This document shows positions 26,114-34,206 of a DNA stretch of 64,000 bases, piece by piece. The notes below the pieces were generated by a model, which did not search any database, was not told the DNA's origin, and saw only the letters and a list, made by a program, of their open reading frames with translations. The first letter of the stretch is position 1; every line of letters starts with the position of its first letter. Position numbers and translations under genes: made by a program. The stretch covers positions 1 to 64,000 of the forward strand of contig JBNGDI010000013.1 in NCBI GenBank assembly GCA_049975425.1. The letters run 5' to 3'. This DNA is from HyVt-105 sp049975425. Lineage in GTDB: Bacteria > Bacteroidota > Bacteroidia > Bacteroidales > VadinHA17.

Positions 26114-27372
26114 AAACATTAAAATATATGGCCGATAGGACCGGAACTCCCCGGCTTCTGCTGATATATGCCGTTCCATTATTACTGTTTTTACTGGCTG
26201 GATGCCGGAATATTGATCCTGCAGACCCCGGGCCACATACTCTGGTAGTTCTTTCCCTGGACGGATTCCGCTGGGATTATCCACAGTTGTACTCCACCCC
26301 CCACCTGGATGCGATGGCAGAAGAAGGGATCCATGCCGAGTTCCTTATTCCCGCATTCCCCACAAAAACATTCCCAAATCATTATACACTGGCCACGGGA
26401 TTGTACCCTGACCACCACGGGCTGGTCAATAACAGTTTTCTGGATCCTGCCACAGGTAGGTTGTACAGCATAGGAGACAGGGAAGCTGTAGAAGACGGAT
26501 CCTTCTATGGAGGGGAACCCATCTGGAACACAGCAGAAAAGCAGGGCATCAGGACGGCCGTCTGTTTCTGGGTAGGTTCGGAAGCAGATATTCAGGGAAT
26601 GCGGCCTTCCAGATGGAAACCCTATGACCATGAAATGCCTTTCATCGACAGAATAGATACTGTTATAGCCTGGCTGCAACTGCCTCTGGAAAAACGACCG
26701 GGGCTTATCATGTGGTATCTGCACGAGCCTGATGCCGTGGGGCACACCTATGGGCCGGAAAGCACCGAAACAGGAGAAATGGTTGAATACCTCGACAGTC
26801 TGGTAGGGGTCTTCATCCATCGAATAAAGGAACTTCCCCATTATGAGTCAATAAACCTGATCATCCTGTCCGACCACGGTATGACAGAAATCAGCAACGA
26901 CCGGGTGATATGGCTGAACGACTATATTCCGTCAGAATGGATTAATACAGCCCGTGGAGGCAGCCCGGTGATCAATATACAGGCTGCCGAAAGATTTTAC
27001 GATACCCTTAGACAAACCCTTGAAACCATACCCCACATATTGGCAGTTACCAACCCCGAAGCTCCTCCTTCCTGGCATTATGGAACCCATCCGCGATGCC
27101 TGGATTTTACCGTAACAGCAGATCCCGGGTGGAGCATAGGCTGGGAAAGAGGCAGAACGTACGAAGGAGGCGCCCACGGATACGATCCGGCCACCTGCCC
27201 GGATATGAATGCCATATTCTATGCCTGCGGGCCTTCATTCGGAAAAGGGAAAACCATTCCTGCATTTGAAAATATCCATGTATATGATTTGATGTGTGGA
27301 CTTCTCGGAATCAGCCCCTCTCCCAATGACGGAAATACTGAAAATACCAGTATTATTACAGAAAACAAATAA
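26110..27372 (+). CDS. ENPP-type nucleotide pyrophosphatase/phosphodiesterase lipoprotein
   Basis: This 420-residue alkaline-phosphatase-superfamily protein has a lipobox L-L-A-G-C after the signal peptide. It has the metal/nucleophile blocks L-S-L-D-G-F-R-W-D-Y and P-T-K-T-F-P-N-H-Y-T-L-A-T-G, where the Thr in K-T-F is the nucleophile. It also has W-Y-L-H-E-P-D-A-V-G-H and L-S-D-H-G-M, as in ectonucleotide pyrophosphatases/phosphodiesterases. It would act on phosphodiesters outside the cytoplasm. Its ATG overlaps the permease stop, which suggests linked use of an extracellular product. Confidence 0.9.
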   Translation: MKTLKYMADRTGTPRLLLIYAVPLLLFLLAGCRNIDPADPGPHTLVVLSLDGFRWDYPQLYSTPHLDAMAEEGIHAEFLIPAFPTKTFPNHYTLATGLYPDHHGLVNNSFLDPATGRLYSIGDREAVEDGSFYGGEPIWNTAEKQGIRTAVCFWVGSEADIQGMRPSRWKPYDHEMPFIDRIDTVIAWLQLPLEKRPGLIMWYLHEPDAVGHTYGPESTETGEMVEYLDSLVGVFIHRIKELPHYESINLIILSDHGMTEISNDRVIWLNDYIPSEWINTARGGSPVINIQAAERFYDTLRQTLETIPHILAVTNPEAPPSWHYGTHPRCLDFTVTADPGWSIGWERGRTYEGGAHGYDPATCPDMNAIFYACGPSFGKGKTIPAFENIHVYDLMCGLLGISPSPNDGNTENTSIITENK

Positions 27373-27447
27373 AGATTTTTTTATTTATATATACATAAAC
27401 GTAAATTCACTTTAAGAATATAAAAATTATATTTAATTAAATTCATC

Positions 27448-27477
27448 TTTAACTAAAGATTAATAACTTTATATTTA
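27448..27477 (+). promoter_or_regulatory. Promoter candidate for the export-protein gene
   Basis: TTTA (27448-27451), an 18-base spacer and TATATTTA (27470-27477) approximate the Bacteroidota promoter pattern TTTG-N19-TAnnTTTG, with one mismatch in each box. It lies 33 bases before the Wza-like gene in a very AT-rich stretch, so the match is weak evidence. Confidence 0.3.
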
Positions 27478-27510
27478 CCAATCCATAATCCCAACAAAGA
27501 GAACCCTGTC

Positions 27511-28275
27511 ATGAAAAGAAAATCCTGTATCCTTTTAATTTTCGCTTCTCTGATCATTCTTTCGGTATCCTGTGTCACAAAAAAAGAACTGGTATATGTT
27601 CAACCCAAAAAGAGCAAACAAGATCAGCCTGAAGCTTTTCACATGAAAATCTCAGAAGTCAACCTTATCCAGCCAGGCGATGAACTGTATATCAGGGTTA
27701 CCAGCTTTGATGAAACCCTGAATTTTTTCAATATTGGCAGAGATCAATATTATGCGAGGGAGGATGTCACACTGATCAGCTATACCGTAAATGAAGAAGG
27801 TTATGTTAAACTTCCCTATATAGGAAAAGTATTGTTACTGAATAAAACCCTTGATGAGGCAGGAGACATTGTGGAGGAGCGGCTACAGGGGTATCTGAAC
27901 CAGCCTGAGGTAACCATCAAATTCGTTAATAAAAAGGTTACTGTACTGGGCGAAGTAAACAGCCCGGGTATTTATACTTTTTACGATAAACGCATAAATA
28001 TTTTCCAGGCACTGGGATATGCAAACGATATAACAAGATTTGGAAACAGGGAGAAGGTTCTGGTGATACGGGAAGAAAATAATATCATTACAAAGAACTA
28101 CGTGAACCTGCTGGACGAAAACATCTTTACTTCGTATTATTACAATATTAAACCCAATGATATTGTTTATGTTGAGCCGTTGAAAAAACAGATATGGGGT
28201 TTCGCCGAATTTCCGTACAGCTTGATCTTTTCTACCATAACAACTACCCTGCTGGTTCTGAACTTTTTCCGGTAA
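27511..28275 (+). CDS. Polysaccharide export lipoprotein (Wza-like)
   Basis: This 254-residue protein has a lipoprotein signal (S-V-S-C). It then has a polysaccharide-export domain (about residues 45-130, with L-I-Q-P-G-D-E-L-Y-I-R-V) and an SLBB-like segment (V-T-V-L-G-E-V-N-S-P-G-I-Y-T-F), followed by a C-terminal hydrophobic helix (about 230-250). Wza-type proteins form the outer-membrane channel for capsule or exopolysaccharide export. It is the first gene of the polysaccharide locus. The matching Wzc-like kinase is at the far end of the window on the other strand. Confidence 0.9.
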   Translation: MKRKSCILLIFASLIILSVSCVTKKELVYVQPKKSKQDQPEAFHMKISEVNLIQPGDELYIRVTSFDETLNFFNIGRDQYYAREDVTLISYTVNEEGYVKLPYIGKVLLLNKTLDEAGDIVEERLQGYLNQPEVTIKFVNKKVTVLGEVNSPGIYTFYDKRINIFQALGYANDITRFGNREKVLVIREENNIITKNYVNLLDENIFTSYYYNIKPNDIVYVEPLKKQIWGFAEFPYSLIFSTITTTLLVLNFFR

Positions 28276-28804
28276 TTTAACCAAAACAGTTCATTTTACA
28301 GAATATATCGTGTTTCCTCCTGAAAAACAGGAGAAAATTGCATAAAATAAGCACATATTTTCTTTTCGTCAAATGAAAGAGATTATTTTACCCCCTAAGT
28401 GATACCACTGATGTATGCCTGTACAGGGTTTCGTTTTATTTTCAGACCCATACCAGCAACGTTGAAAATATCACCAGATTTCTGGCAAACCAAGTTTGTA
28501 CTATTCGTTCATTAACAATTAATTACATCATTCATCCTGTTGTCTTGAATGTTTTATACCAAAGTTCAGGGAATATCAATAAAAACAGGTTATTGGTCAA
28601 AACTCATTTGACAATCACTTTGTTTTAGCATAAATTTACCTAAGAAATTACACCGGTGTCTTTGTGTATGACTATGAGTACTTTTTGAAGACATTCATTC
28701 GTTTTTAAAAAGTATTAGCTTCTGGTTCGAATCGAGCGATAGAGAGAGGTAAAAGTAAGTAAGTTCGATTCATTTAATTATTTATTTAATTTCTCGGAAC
28801 ATCA
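28276..28804. other. Intergenic region, no gene seen
   Basis: There are 529 bases of AT-rich sequence between the Wza-like gene and the sugar transferase. A small hairpin CTCCTG-AAAAA-CAGGAG (28317-28333) lies 40 bases after the Wza stop, without a T run on the + strand. I found no antiterminator recognition sequence, tRNA or convincing short gene here. Confidence 0.5.
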
Positions 28805-30055
28805 ATGGGGGGAAAAACGTTTTCCGAAGAATTAATAGATGGTAAGGTATGCCATCTATTAAACGGTAAAGATATCAGCGGCAGAGGATATCAGCTGGTG
28901 GATATGAATAGATTCCGTTCCAAAGTACGAAGGCTGAAAAAGCCTCCATCCTGGGAAGAAACTTCAGAAACCATCCACCAGAAAAGAAAAGGATCCATCG
29001 TCGACGCCATTTCCCGTGAATCGAACCTTCCGGTTCTTCATTACATTGAAGAGAACTTGCATCTCGGAAAGATCAATAACATCCTGCTCACCTCCAGGCT
29101 TTATCTTGATACAAATCCCCTGACACTCTTTAATGTCCGGGCTGCGATCATGGGCAGTAATGTACGCGCTATCATTGATTTCAAAAAAACCAATCATACC
29201 CGCTACATAAACAAGTATTTCAAAGCCATTAATTCGTTATTACCCGATGCCGGAATTTATATTGGCAACTTTGAAACAAATGAACAGCGCAATGAGAGGG
29301 TTTACGTAAACCTGATCAAACCAGTTAAGCAATTGAAAATTCTGATTGATTTTTTCCTGCACCGGGTCATACCTAAGTTGTCCTTCACAAAAAAACTCTA
29401 CTTCAGGATCACAAAAGGGAAGTACCGGTTTCTATCAAAAGCTGAAGTATTGGGAAGACTCGTTTCATGCGGGTTTGAAATAATCGATTTCAGGGTTATT
29501 CGCGGCCTGACCTATTTTGTGGTTATGAAAACCAGTGAGCCCAAAGAAGTTGTCAGACCAACATATGGCCCTTTTATCCGGTTAAACAGGGTGGGCAGGA
29601 ACGGGAAACTGATAAGGGTATATAAGTTCAGGACGATGCATCCGTTTTCTGAATTTATTCAGGACTTTGTGGTAAAAATGAACGGCTATACCGATAAAGG
29701 CAAACCTGCACATGATTTCCGCCTGACAGCATGGGGAAAGTGGTTTAGAAAATACTGGATAGATGAGCTGCCGCAAATTATAAACCTTCTGAAAGGGGAA
29801 CTAAAAATTGTGGGGGTAAGACCCCTGAGCAAAACCAGGTTTAACGAATTGCCGGAAGATCTGAAGGTGAGCCGCATTCAAACAAAACCCGGTTGCATTC
29901 CACCCTATGTATCCCTGAATATGCCTTCTGATTCAGGAAACATTGAAGCAGAAAGAATCTATCTGAGCGAGAAATCTCGGTCGCATTTAACAGACCTGCG
30001 TTATTTCTTTTTGGCCATGAATAATATTTTCAGAAGGAGAATCATCAGTGAATAA
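28805..30055 (+). CDS. Sugar transferase (WcaJ-type catalytic core) lacking the membrane hairpin
   Basis: This is a 416-residue protein. The C-terminal about 190 residues are the bacterial sugar (phosphoglycosyl) transferase core: G-P-F-I-R-L-N-R-V-G-R-N-G-K, Y-K-F-R-T-M, the Asp-Glu dyad in W-I-D-E-L-P-Q-I-I-N-L-L-K-G-E, and G-V-R-P-L-S. These enzymes put the first sugar phosphate on undecaprenyl phosphate. The usual upstream K-R-x-F-D segment and re-entrant membrane helix are missing. In their place is a soluble domain of about 230 residues, ending L-G-R-L-V-S-C-G-F-E-I-I-D, that looks like part of a methyltransferase-type fold. How it reaches its lipid substrate is unclear. Confidence 0.8.
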   Translation: MGGKTFSEELIDGKVCHLLNGKDISGRGYQLVDMNRFRSKVRRLKKPPSWEETSETIHQKRKGSIVDAISRESNLPVLHYIEENLHLGKINNILLTSRLYLDTNPLTLFNVRAAIMGSNVRAIIDFKKTNHTRYINKYFKAINSLLPDAGIYIGNFETNEQRNERVYVNLIKPVKQLKILIDFFLHRVIPKLSFTKKLYFRITKGKYRFLSKAEVLGRLVSCGFEIIDFRVIRGLTYFVVMKTSEPKEVVRPTYGPFIRLNRVGRNGKLIRVYKFRTMHPFSEFIQDFVVKMNGYTDKGKPAHDFRLTAWGKWFRKYWIDELPQIINLLKGELKIVGVRPLSKTRFNELPEDLKVSRIQTKPGCIPPYVSLNMPSDSGNIEAERIYLSEKSRSHLTDLRYFFLAMNNIFRRRIISE

Positions 30056-30106
30056 ACGTTCCTTTGACATGAGATAATTATTCACCATTCCTGTCACAAA
30101 AAATAT

Positions 30107-30136
30107 ATTGCCAGTTGCAAAAGTATCATACCATTG
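30107..30136 (+). promoter_or_regulatory. Promoter candidate for the PID-CTERM gene
   Basis: ATTG (30107-30110), an 18-base spacer and TACCATTG (30129-30136) resemble TTTG-N19-TAnnTTTG with one mismatch in each box. It lies 19 bases before the small gene's ATG. The evidence is weak. Confidence 0.3.
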
Positions 30137-30155
30137 AATCATTAAAAAAAGAGAA

Positions 30156-30386
30156 ATGAAAGTACTGAGAATCATTACCCTGCTGAGTATCATGCTTTAT
30201 TTTTCGATTGATGCTTATGGTGTCCCCGGGAAAAAAACCAGGCACCGCCACAGACCCCACCATCATTGGAGACATAAAACAGTAGTATCTGCTCCCCTGG
30301 ATAGTGCTCTTTTGATCATACTGGGTGCCGCAGGTGTAACGTATTTCGCCTCCAGGAAAAGAAAGAATAACAAACCGGAAGCATGA
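30156..30386 (+). CDS. Small His-rich protein with PID-CTERM-like sorting tail
   Basis: This 76-residue protein has a signal peptide (residues 1-about 22, ending I-D-A-Y-G). A His/Arg-rich mature segment follows (R-H-R-H-R-P-H-H-H-W-R-H). The C-terminal sorting-type tail is A-P-L-D-S-A-L-L-I-I-L-G-A-A-G, a short helix, then R-K-R-K. This three-part tail (P-I/L-D box, helix, basic end) is the PID-CTERM pattern of Bacteroidota, thought to be handled by exosortase-like enzymes. The next gene encodes an exosortase-fold membrane protein. The cargo role of the His-rich part is unknown. Confidence 0.7.
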   Translation: MKVLRIITLLSIMLYFSIDAYGVPGKKTRHRHRPHHHWRHKTVVSAPLDSALLIILGAAGVTYFASRKRKNNKPEA

Positions 30387-30394
30387 TCCAGAAC

Positions 30395-30550
30395 AAAGAG
30401 GCTGGTTCAAGAGACAGAAACACGTAAACACAACAAACGGGAAAGGGATCAAAAAGGACCAAAGGGTTGTTTACAAAAACAATATGCCTGATACCTTTCT
30501 GCCCGGCTGGAATCCTTAGTGGTTACAAACACTCTTAAGACAGCCTCTTC
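30395..30550. mobile_element. Possible decayed MITE with IS1182-like terminal inverted repeats
   Basis: The left end reads AGAGGCTGGTTCAAGAG (30397-30413). The right end, read inwards on the - strand, is AGAGGCTGTCTTAAGAG. They match at 14 of 17 positions and resemble the GAGGCTGTCTCAAAAG ends I associate with IS1182-family elements. No transposase frame lies between them, and no target duplication is clear. It occupies most of the gap between the PID-CTERM gene and the exosortase-like gene. Confidence 0.4.
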
Positions 30551-30597
30551 TTTTATTGTAGTTTACGGCACATCATATCCTTTCTGAGACAGGAAGA

Positions 30598-31298
30598 ATG
30601 TCCCATCAGATCACATTAAGAAAAAAACAAACAACATGGATATTCATTAAATTATCCTTTCTTGTAGCTTTTTACCTTACTTACAAAGGTTTCATTGTTG
30701 ATTCGGTATCGGCCATGTCGATTTTAAAACCTTTTTTTGACAGCTACATGGACCTGATCCGTTCCATCACAAATTTTCTCTTGAATGTGTTTGGGTCATC
30801 AGTTCAAATTTCTGAAAATAATGTGATTGCAGACAACCCCCTGGTTCGTATTGACCATCAGTTTATGATCAAAAAATGGCTTTACCTGTTAATATCTGCC
30901 ATCATTTTGATTCCCAGCACATTCAGACTAAAAACATTTTTTTCTTTTATACTTGCACTGGTATATACGGTGGCTGTTTCATTACACATTGCAATATATG
31001 CACATCTCATCAGTCATTTCACTCATATACAGGCAAAAGATATGGCATCAGCCTTCGGCATTGTATTTCTTATTGCCTGGTTATATTTCTGGGTCAGGTC
31101 GAACCGGAAATATATTACCCAAAGTTTACCGGGCATGGATGCAGGAGCGGTACACAAAAAGCTAAACGAAATCATTCTTATACTCTTTCTCTTCGTAACA
31201 ATCAGGTATCTGATCGTCGGATATTTCGATTTCTATCACTGGATATCTTTTCTTTTCACAGCTTCTCAAAAAATCCTGGCATGGTTCGGGTACGAATC
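30598..31298 (+). CDS. Exosortase-fold membrane protein, apparently without catalytic triad; 3' end in gap
   Basis: There are 233 residues before an N run, with hydrophobic helices near 13-31, 91-107, 113-135, 150-166 and 190-212. Order and spacing resemble an exosortase: the amphipathic stretch S-I-T-N-F-L-L-N-V-F-G, then a loop, then helices. Where exosortases have the Cys, the N-x2-R and the His, this protein has none: the loop reads P-L-V-R-I-D-H-Q-F-M-I-K-K and the later helix V-A-V-S-L-H-I. At residues 195-233 a second exosortase-like start (F-T-A-S-Q-K-I-L-A-W-F-G-Y-E) runs into the gap. A tandem protein whose second half carries the active site is possible. The fold assignment is by eye. 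Confidence 0.5.
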
Positions 31299-31398
31299 NN
31301 NNNNNNNNNNNNNNNNNNNNNNNNNNNNNNNNNNNNNNNNNNNNNNNNNNNNNNNNNNNNNNNNNNNNNNNNNNNNNNNNNNNNNNNNNNNNNNNNNN
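31299..31398. other. Assembly gap (100 N)
   Basis: Exactly 100 N, the usual placeholder for a gap of unknown size. It separates the exosortase-like gene from the signal region of the pectate-lyase-like gene. One open frame happens to continue through it, but the two sides encode different proteins. Confidence 0.95.
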
Positions 31399-33849
31399 AT
31401 CCATACCTGCGCATTCTCCCAGCCGGCATTCCCGGGAGCCGAAGGATACGGGGCAGCAACCAGAGGTGCTTACAGCGGAAGCGACAGCCCGAAAATATTG
31501 ATAGTTGACAACCTGGATCCTGGCGATTTCGGGGATGAAGCAACAGGAAGGGGAACATTCCGGTGGTGCATTAACCGGCCATATCCCAGAATCGTTTTAT
31601 TCGAGGTTGGAGGCGTTATTGATTACAGAACACTGGATTTCTCTACCTTCACATACATTTCCATTACGAATCCCTACCTTACGGTTGCCGGGCAGACTGC
31701 CCCGGGCTCCGGAGTGAATATCATCGGGGTCATGCTGGTTTTAAAAACCCACGACGTCATCATGCAACATATCAGGATCAGACATGGGGACGATCCGAAC
31801 GGCATAGATGGCAGTAGCAGGGATTGCCTTTCAATCTACGCAGATGCAAAAAATGTCATCATCGACCATTGTTCCTTTTCCTGGGCTGTGGATGAAATCA
31901 TCGGCATGACCCAGCCTGAAAATCTTACCCTGAGCAACTGTATCTTTTCAGAACCCCTGGACCAATCCCTGCATTATAACGAATACGGAGACCATGAACC
32001 GGAAGACCACGGATACGCCATGCTGATCGACCAGGCCAGCAATATCACCCTGAAAAACAACCTGTATGCCTACAGCATGGACAGACACCCTCTTACCAGG
32101 GCCAATAACATCGCTATTATCAATAACGTGATGTATAATTCAAATCTGCGGATCGGACCCAATTTTCAAAGTGGGAAAGTGAATGCTGCTTATGTTGGAA
32201 ATGTGGCCTTACCTGCACCGGATGCATCCAGTTCTTCACTTACAAAGCTTGCTGGATTAATTGCATCTGAAATTCACCCGGACGCCAAGATATTTGCCTC
32301 GGACAATCTGTGCGTCAAATCCATGGAAAATCCTGACATAAAGGAAGAAGACAAATTTTATTTCGGAAACCCCGATTTCCAACTTGCCTCCACTTCTCCA
32401 GTACCACTGGATGGATACAGTATGTTGAGCGCATCCAACGTAGAAGACTACGTATTGAGCAACGTAGGGGCAAAACCATTTGAACGCGACCTAATTGACC
32501 AGAGAATCGTTAATAATGTAAGTAACCGTACCGGTCATGCAATCAACAGCCCGGGTGCCCTTCCGGCAAGAGCGTACAATTTCAGCCGGACGGTAACCGG
32601 TACCTCAGCCGGATACATGTTGAACGGGTATGACTGGCAGGCCAATCCCAAAAGTTTTTCTTTGAACGGGCAAACCATTCAGCTTAACATGAAATGTGCC
32701 TCTCTTCAGGAAGTTCTGGACCTGATCGATCCCCAGCTTCCAACGGGGGTTGAAACTTTTATCTGCCCCGGGAGTACGTATATCGGTTTCAGGACGGTAA
32801 ATACAGGGCCGGCCCAAACGCTTACCGTGAATGGCGCTTTTAACATTTTCGGCATCCCTGATGGTACCTATAATGGTGAAGAGGGAGTGGGATGGCCCGA
32901 ATATGCAACGGAAACCAGACCCCTGACTTCCATGGATTCCTATCCGGAGGACAATCCTCATGACGACGATACCGGCGACGGCTTCACCAACCTGCAGGAA
33001 TGGCTTTATGCCATGGGACTGGGTGCTCCTGAACTGCTTCCCAGTGAAGCAAAACCTACAGGCCCGGCAATTGTTTGCCAGGGAAGCAAAGACATTCAAT
33101 ACTCCACAGTTGGATCGGAAGATGCCAATACATATACCTGGCAGGTATCACCCGAAGATGCTGGAACAGTTAACGGTGAAGGGAAAACAGCGATTATAGA
33201 CTGGAAACCTGATTTTTACGGAAGTTGCAACCTTTCATACAATGCATACGGCCCCAACAGTTTTGCGGCTGTTTCACCTCCCCTGAACATCCATGTGGAT
33301 CCTCTTCCTAAAGCTCCTGTCACTCCCGAAGGTCCGGTTTCTTTATATCAAAACTCACCGGAGAAAGAATACAGCCTGCCTGAAACGTTTTCTGATGTTA
33401 TCAGCTATGAGTGGGACCTATTCCCCGCAAACGCCGGGAACATTACAAACCTGGGAGACCATTGCAGGATCACATGGAACGAGCCCTTTTTCGGGAATTG
33501 TTATCTTTCGGTCAGAGGGATTAATGAATGCGGAGCGGGTATGTTTTCCGATTCACTGGTTATACAGGTCAGTGAAATGGAACTGGGATATGGCATCATC
33601 AATATTTTTACACCCAATGGTGACGGGTTTAACGATTACTGGAGCCTGCCCTTTATAAGGGAATACCCAGAGGCCATCATCAAAATTTACGACCGGAACA
33701 ACCAGTTACTGATTGAATACCGGGGTACCGACAGCAGCTGGAACGGAACGGTAAACGGAGAACTCGTGCCCATGGGAAATTATTTGTATGTGATCGATCT
33801 GGGACAAGGTAGAATCCCTATCAAAGGATATGTTACCGTATTAAGGTAA
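31399..33849 (+). CDS. Pectate-lyase-like beta-helix protein with type IX (type B) sorting domain, 5' end in gap
   Basis: There are 816 residues, lacking only the start; the first visible residues (C-A-F-S-Q) look like the end of a signal peptide. Residues about 8-370 form a pectate-lyase-like parallel beta-helix (F-P-G-A-E-G-Y-G, I-I-D-H-C-S-F-S-W). Then come a calcium-type D-D-D-T-G-D-G-F-T-N-L-Q-E-W segment and two Ig/PKD-like modules with W-Q-V-S-P-E-D-A-G and W-D-L-F-P-A-N-A-G. The last about 85 residues (F-T-P-N-G-D-G-F-N-D-Y-W through to I-K-G-Y-V-T-V-L-R) are the gliding-type CHU_C domain that directs export through the type IX secretion system. The cargo is therefore a secreted or surface glycan-active protein. 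Confidence 0.85.
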   Translation: MHTCAFSQPAFPGAEGYGAATRGAYSGSDSPKILIVDNLDPGDFGDEATGRGTFRWCINRPYPRIVLFEVGGVIDYRTLDFSTFTYISITNPYLTVAGQTAPGSGVNIIGVMLVLKTHDVIMQHIRIRHGDDPNGIDGSSRDCLSIYADAKNVIIDHCSFSWAVDEIIGMTQPENLTLSNCIFSEPLDQSLHYNEYGDHEPEDHGYAMLIDQASNITLKNNLYAYSMDRHPLTRANNIAIINNVMYNSNLRIGPNFQSGKVNAAYVGNVALPAPDASSSSLTKLAGLIASEIHPDAKIFASDNLCVKSMENPDIKEEDKFYFGNPDFQLASTSPVPLDGYSMLSASNVEDYVLSNVGAKPFERDLIDQRIVNNVSNRTGHAINSPGALPARAYNFSRTVTGTSAGYMLNGYDWQANPKSFSLNGQTIQLNMKCASLQEVLDLIDPQLPTGVETFICPGSTYIGFRTVNTGPAQTLTVNGAFNIFGIPDGTYNGEEGVGWPEYATETRPLTSMDSYPEDNPHDDDTGDGFTNLQEWLYAMGLGAPELLPSEAKPTGPAIVCQGSKDIQYSTVGSEDANTYTWQVSPEDAGTVNGEGKTAIIDWKPDFYGSCNLSYNAYGPNSFAAVSPPLNIHVDPLPKAPVTPEGPVSLYQNSPEKEYSLPETFSDVISYEWDLFPANAGNITNLGDHCRITWNEPFFGNCYLSVRGINECGAGMFSDSLVIQVSEMELGYGIINIFTPNGDGFNDYWSLPFIREYPEAIIKIYDRNNQLLIEYRGTDSSWNGTVNGELVPMGNYLYVIDLGQGRIPIKGYVTVLR

Positions 33850-33912
33850 TAGTGTGAAATACTGGAGGAATGGTGACGGGAAGGGAGTTGATGAGTGTTG
33901 GGGATTCAATGA

Positions 33913-33953
33913 GACTATCCATCCGGAAGCAAAGCGAAGCGGATGGATTAGTC
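33913..33953. repeat. Long hairpin with one bulge
   Basis: GACTATCCATCCG (33913-33925) pairs with CGGATGGATTAGTC (33940-33953) over 13 base pairs with one bulged base. The loop contains CGAAG. It may be a REP-like palindromic unit or a terminator. Confidence 0.5.
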
Positions 33954-34099
33954 GAAATTGAACNNNNNNNNNNNNNNNNNNNNNNNNNNNNNNNNNNNNN
34001 NNNNNNNNNNNNNNNNNNNNNNNNNNNNNNNNNNNNNNNNNNNNNNNNNNNNNNNNNNNNNNNAGCAAAGCGAAGCGGATGGATTAGTCGAAATTGAAC
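33928..34099. repeat. 36-base direct repeat flanking an assembly gap
   Basis: The 36 bases at 33928-33963 recur exactly at 34064-34099, either side of the N run. Each copy contains the 3' arm of the hairpin. Either the two contigs simply overlap by 36 bases, or a tandem palindromic repeat has been collapsed here. Confidence 0.8.
33964..34063. other. Assembly gap (100 N)
   Basis: Exactly 100 N between two identical 36-base flanks. The true length is unknown and may be zero or negative. Confidence 0.95.
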
Positions 34100-34125
34100 C
34101 CTGACATGGCGAAGCCAGCGTCAGG
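34100..34125. repeat. Second hairpin next to the repeat
   Basis: CCTGAC (34100-34105) pairs with GTCAGG (34120-34125), and inside it TGGC-GAA-GCCA forms a further stem. Its GAA/CGAAGC loop resembles that of the neighbouring hairpin, so both may belong to one palindromic repeat family. Confidence 0.5.
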
Positions 34126-34206
34126 ATTACAGTTGACACTTGAGCAAACCGGCTGTTTACTATTGAAGAATAATGAAACAACATCACATAAGCCCGTGTT
34201 AATGCG

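Larger units (their letters stand above)
33850..34206. other. Intergenic region with hairpins and an assembly gap
   Basis: There are 357 bases, of which 100 are N (33964-34063). The left side holds a 13-base-pair hairpin, and the right side repeats its 3' half and then shows a second hairpin (both listed separately). No gene is visible. The hairpins could end transcription of the beta-helix gene. Confidence 0.6.

Noticed and set aside
28317..28333. CTCCTG/CAGGAG hairpin as a terminator of the Wza-like gene
   Set aside because: The stem is only 6 base pairs, and A bases follow it on the + strand, not a T run.
30598..33849. Single 1083-residue protein through the N run
   Set aside because: The frame stays open only because N bases hide stops. 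The left part is an exosortase-fold membrane protein and the right part a secreted beta-helix protein with its own signal end.
33928..34099. 36-base direct repeat as a CRISPR array
   Set aside because: Only two copies, separated by N, no spacers and no cas genes. Hairpins and assembly overlap explain it better.
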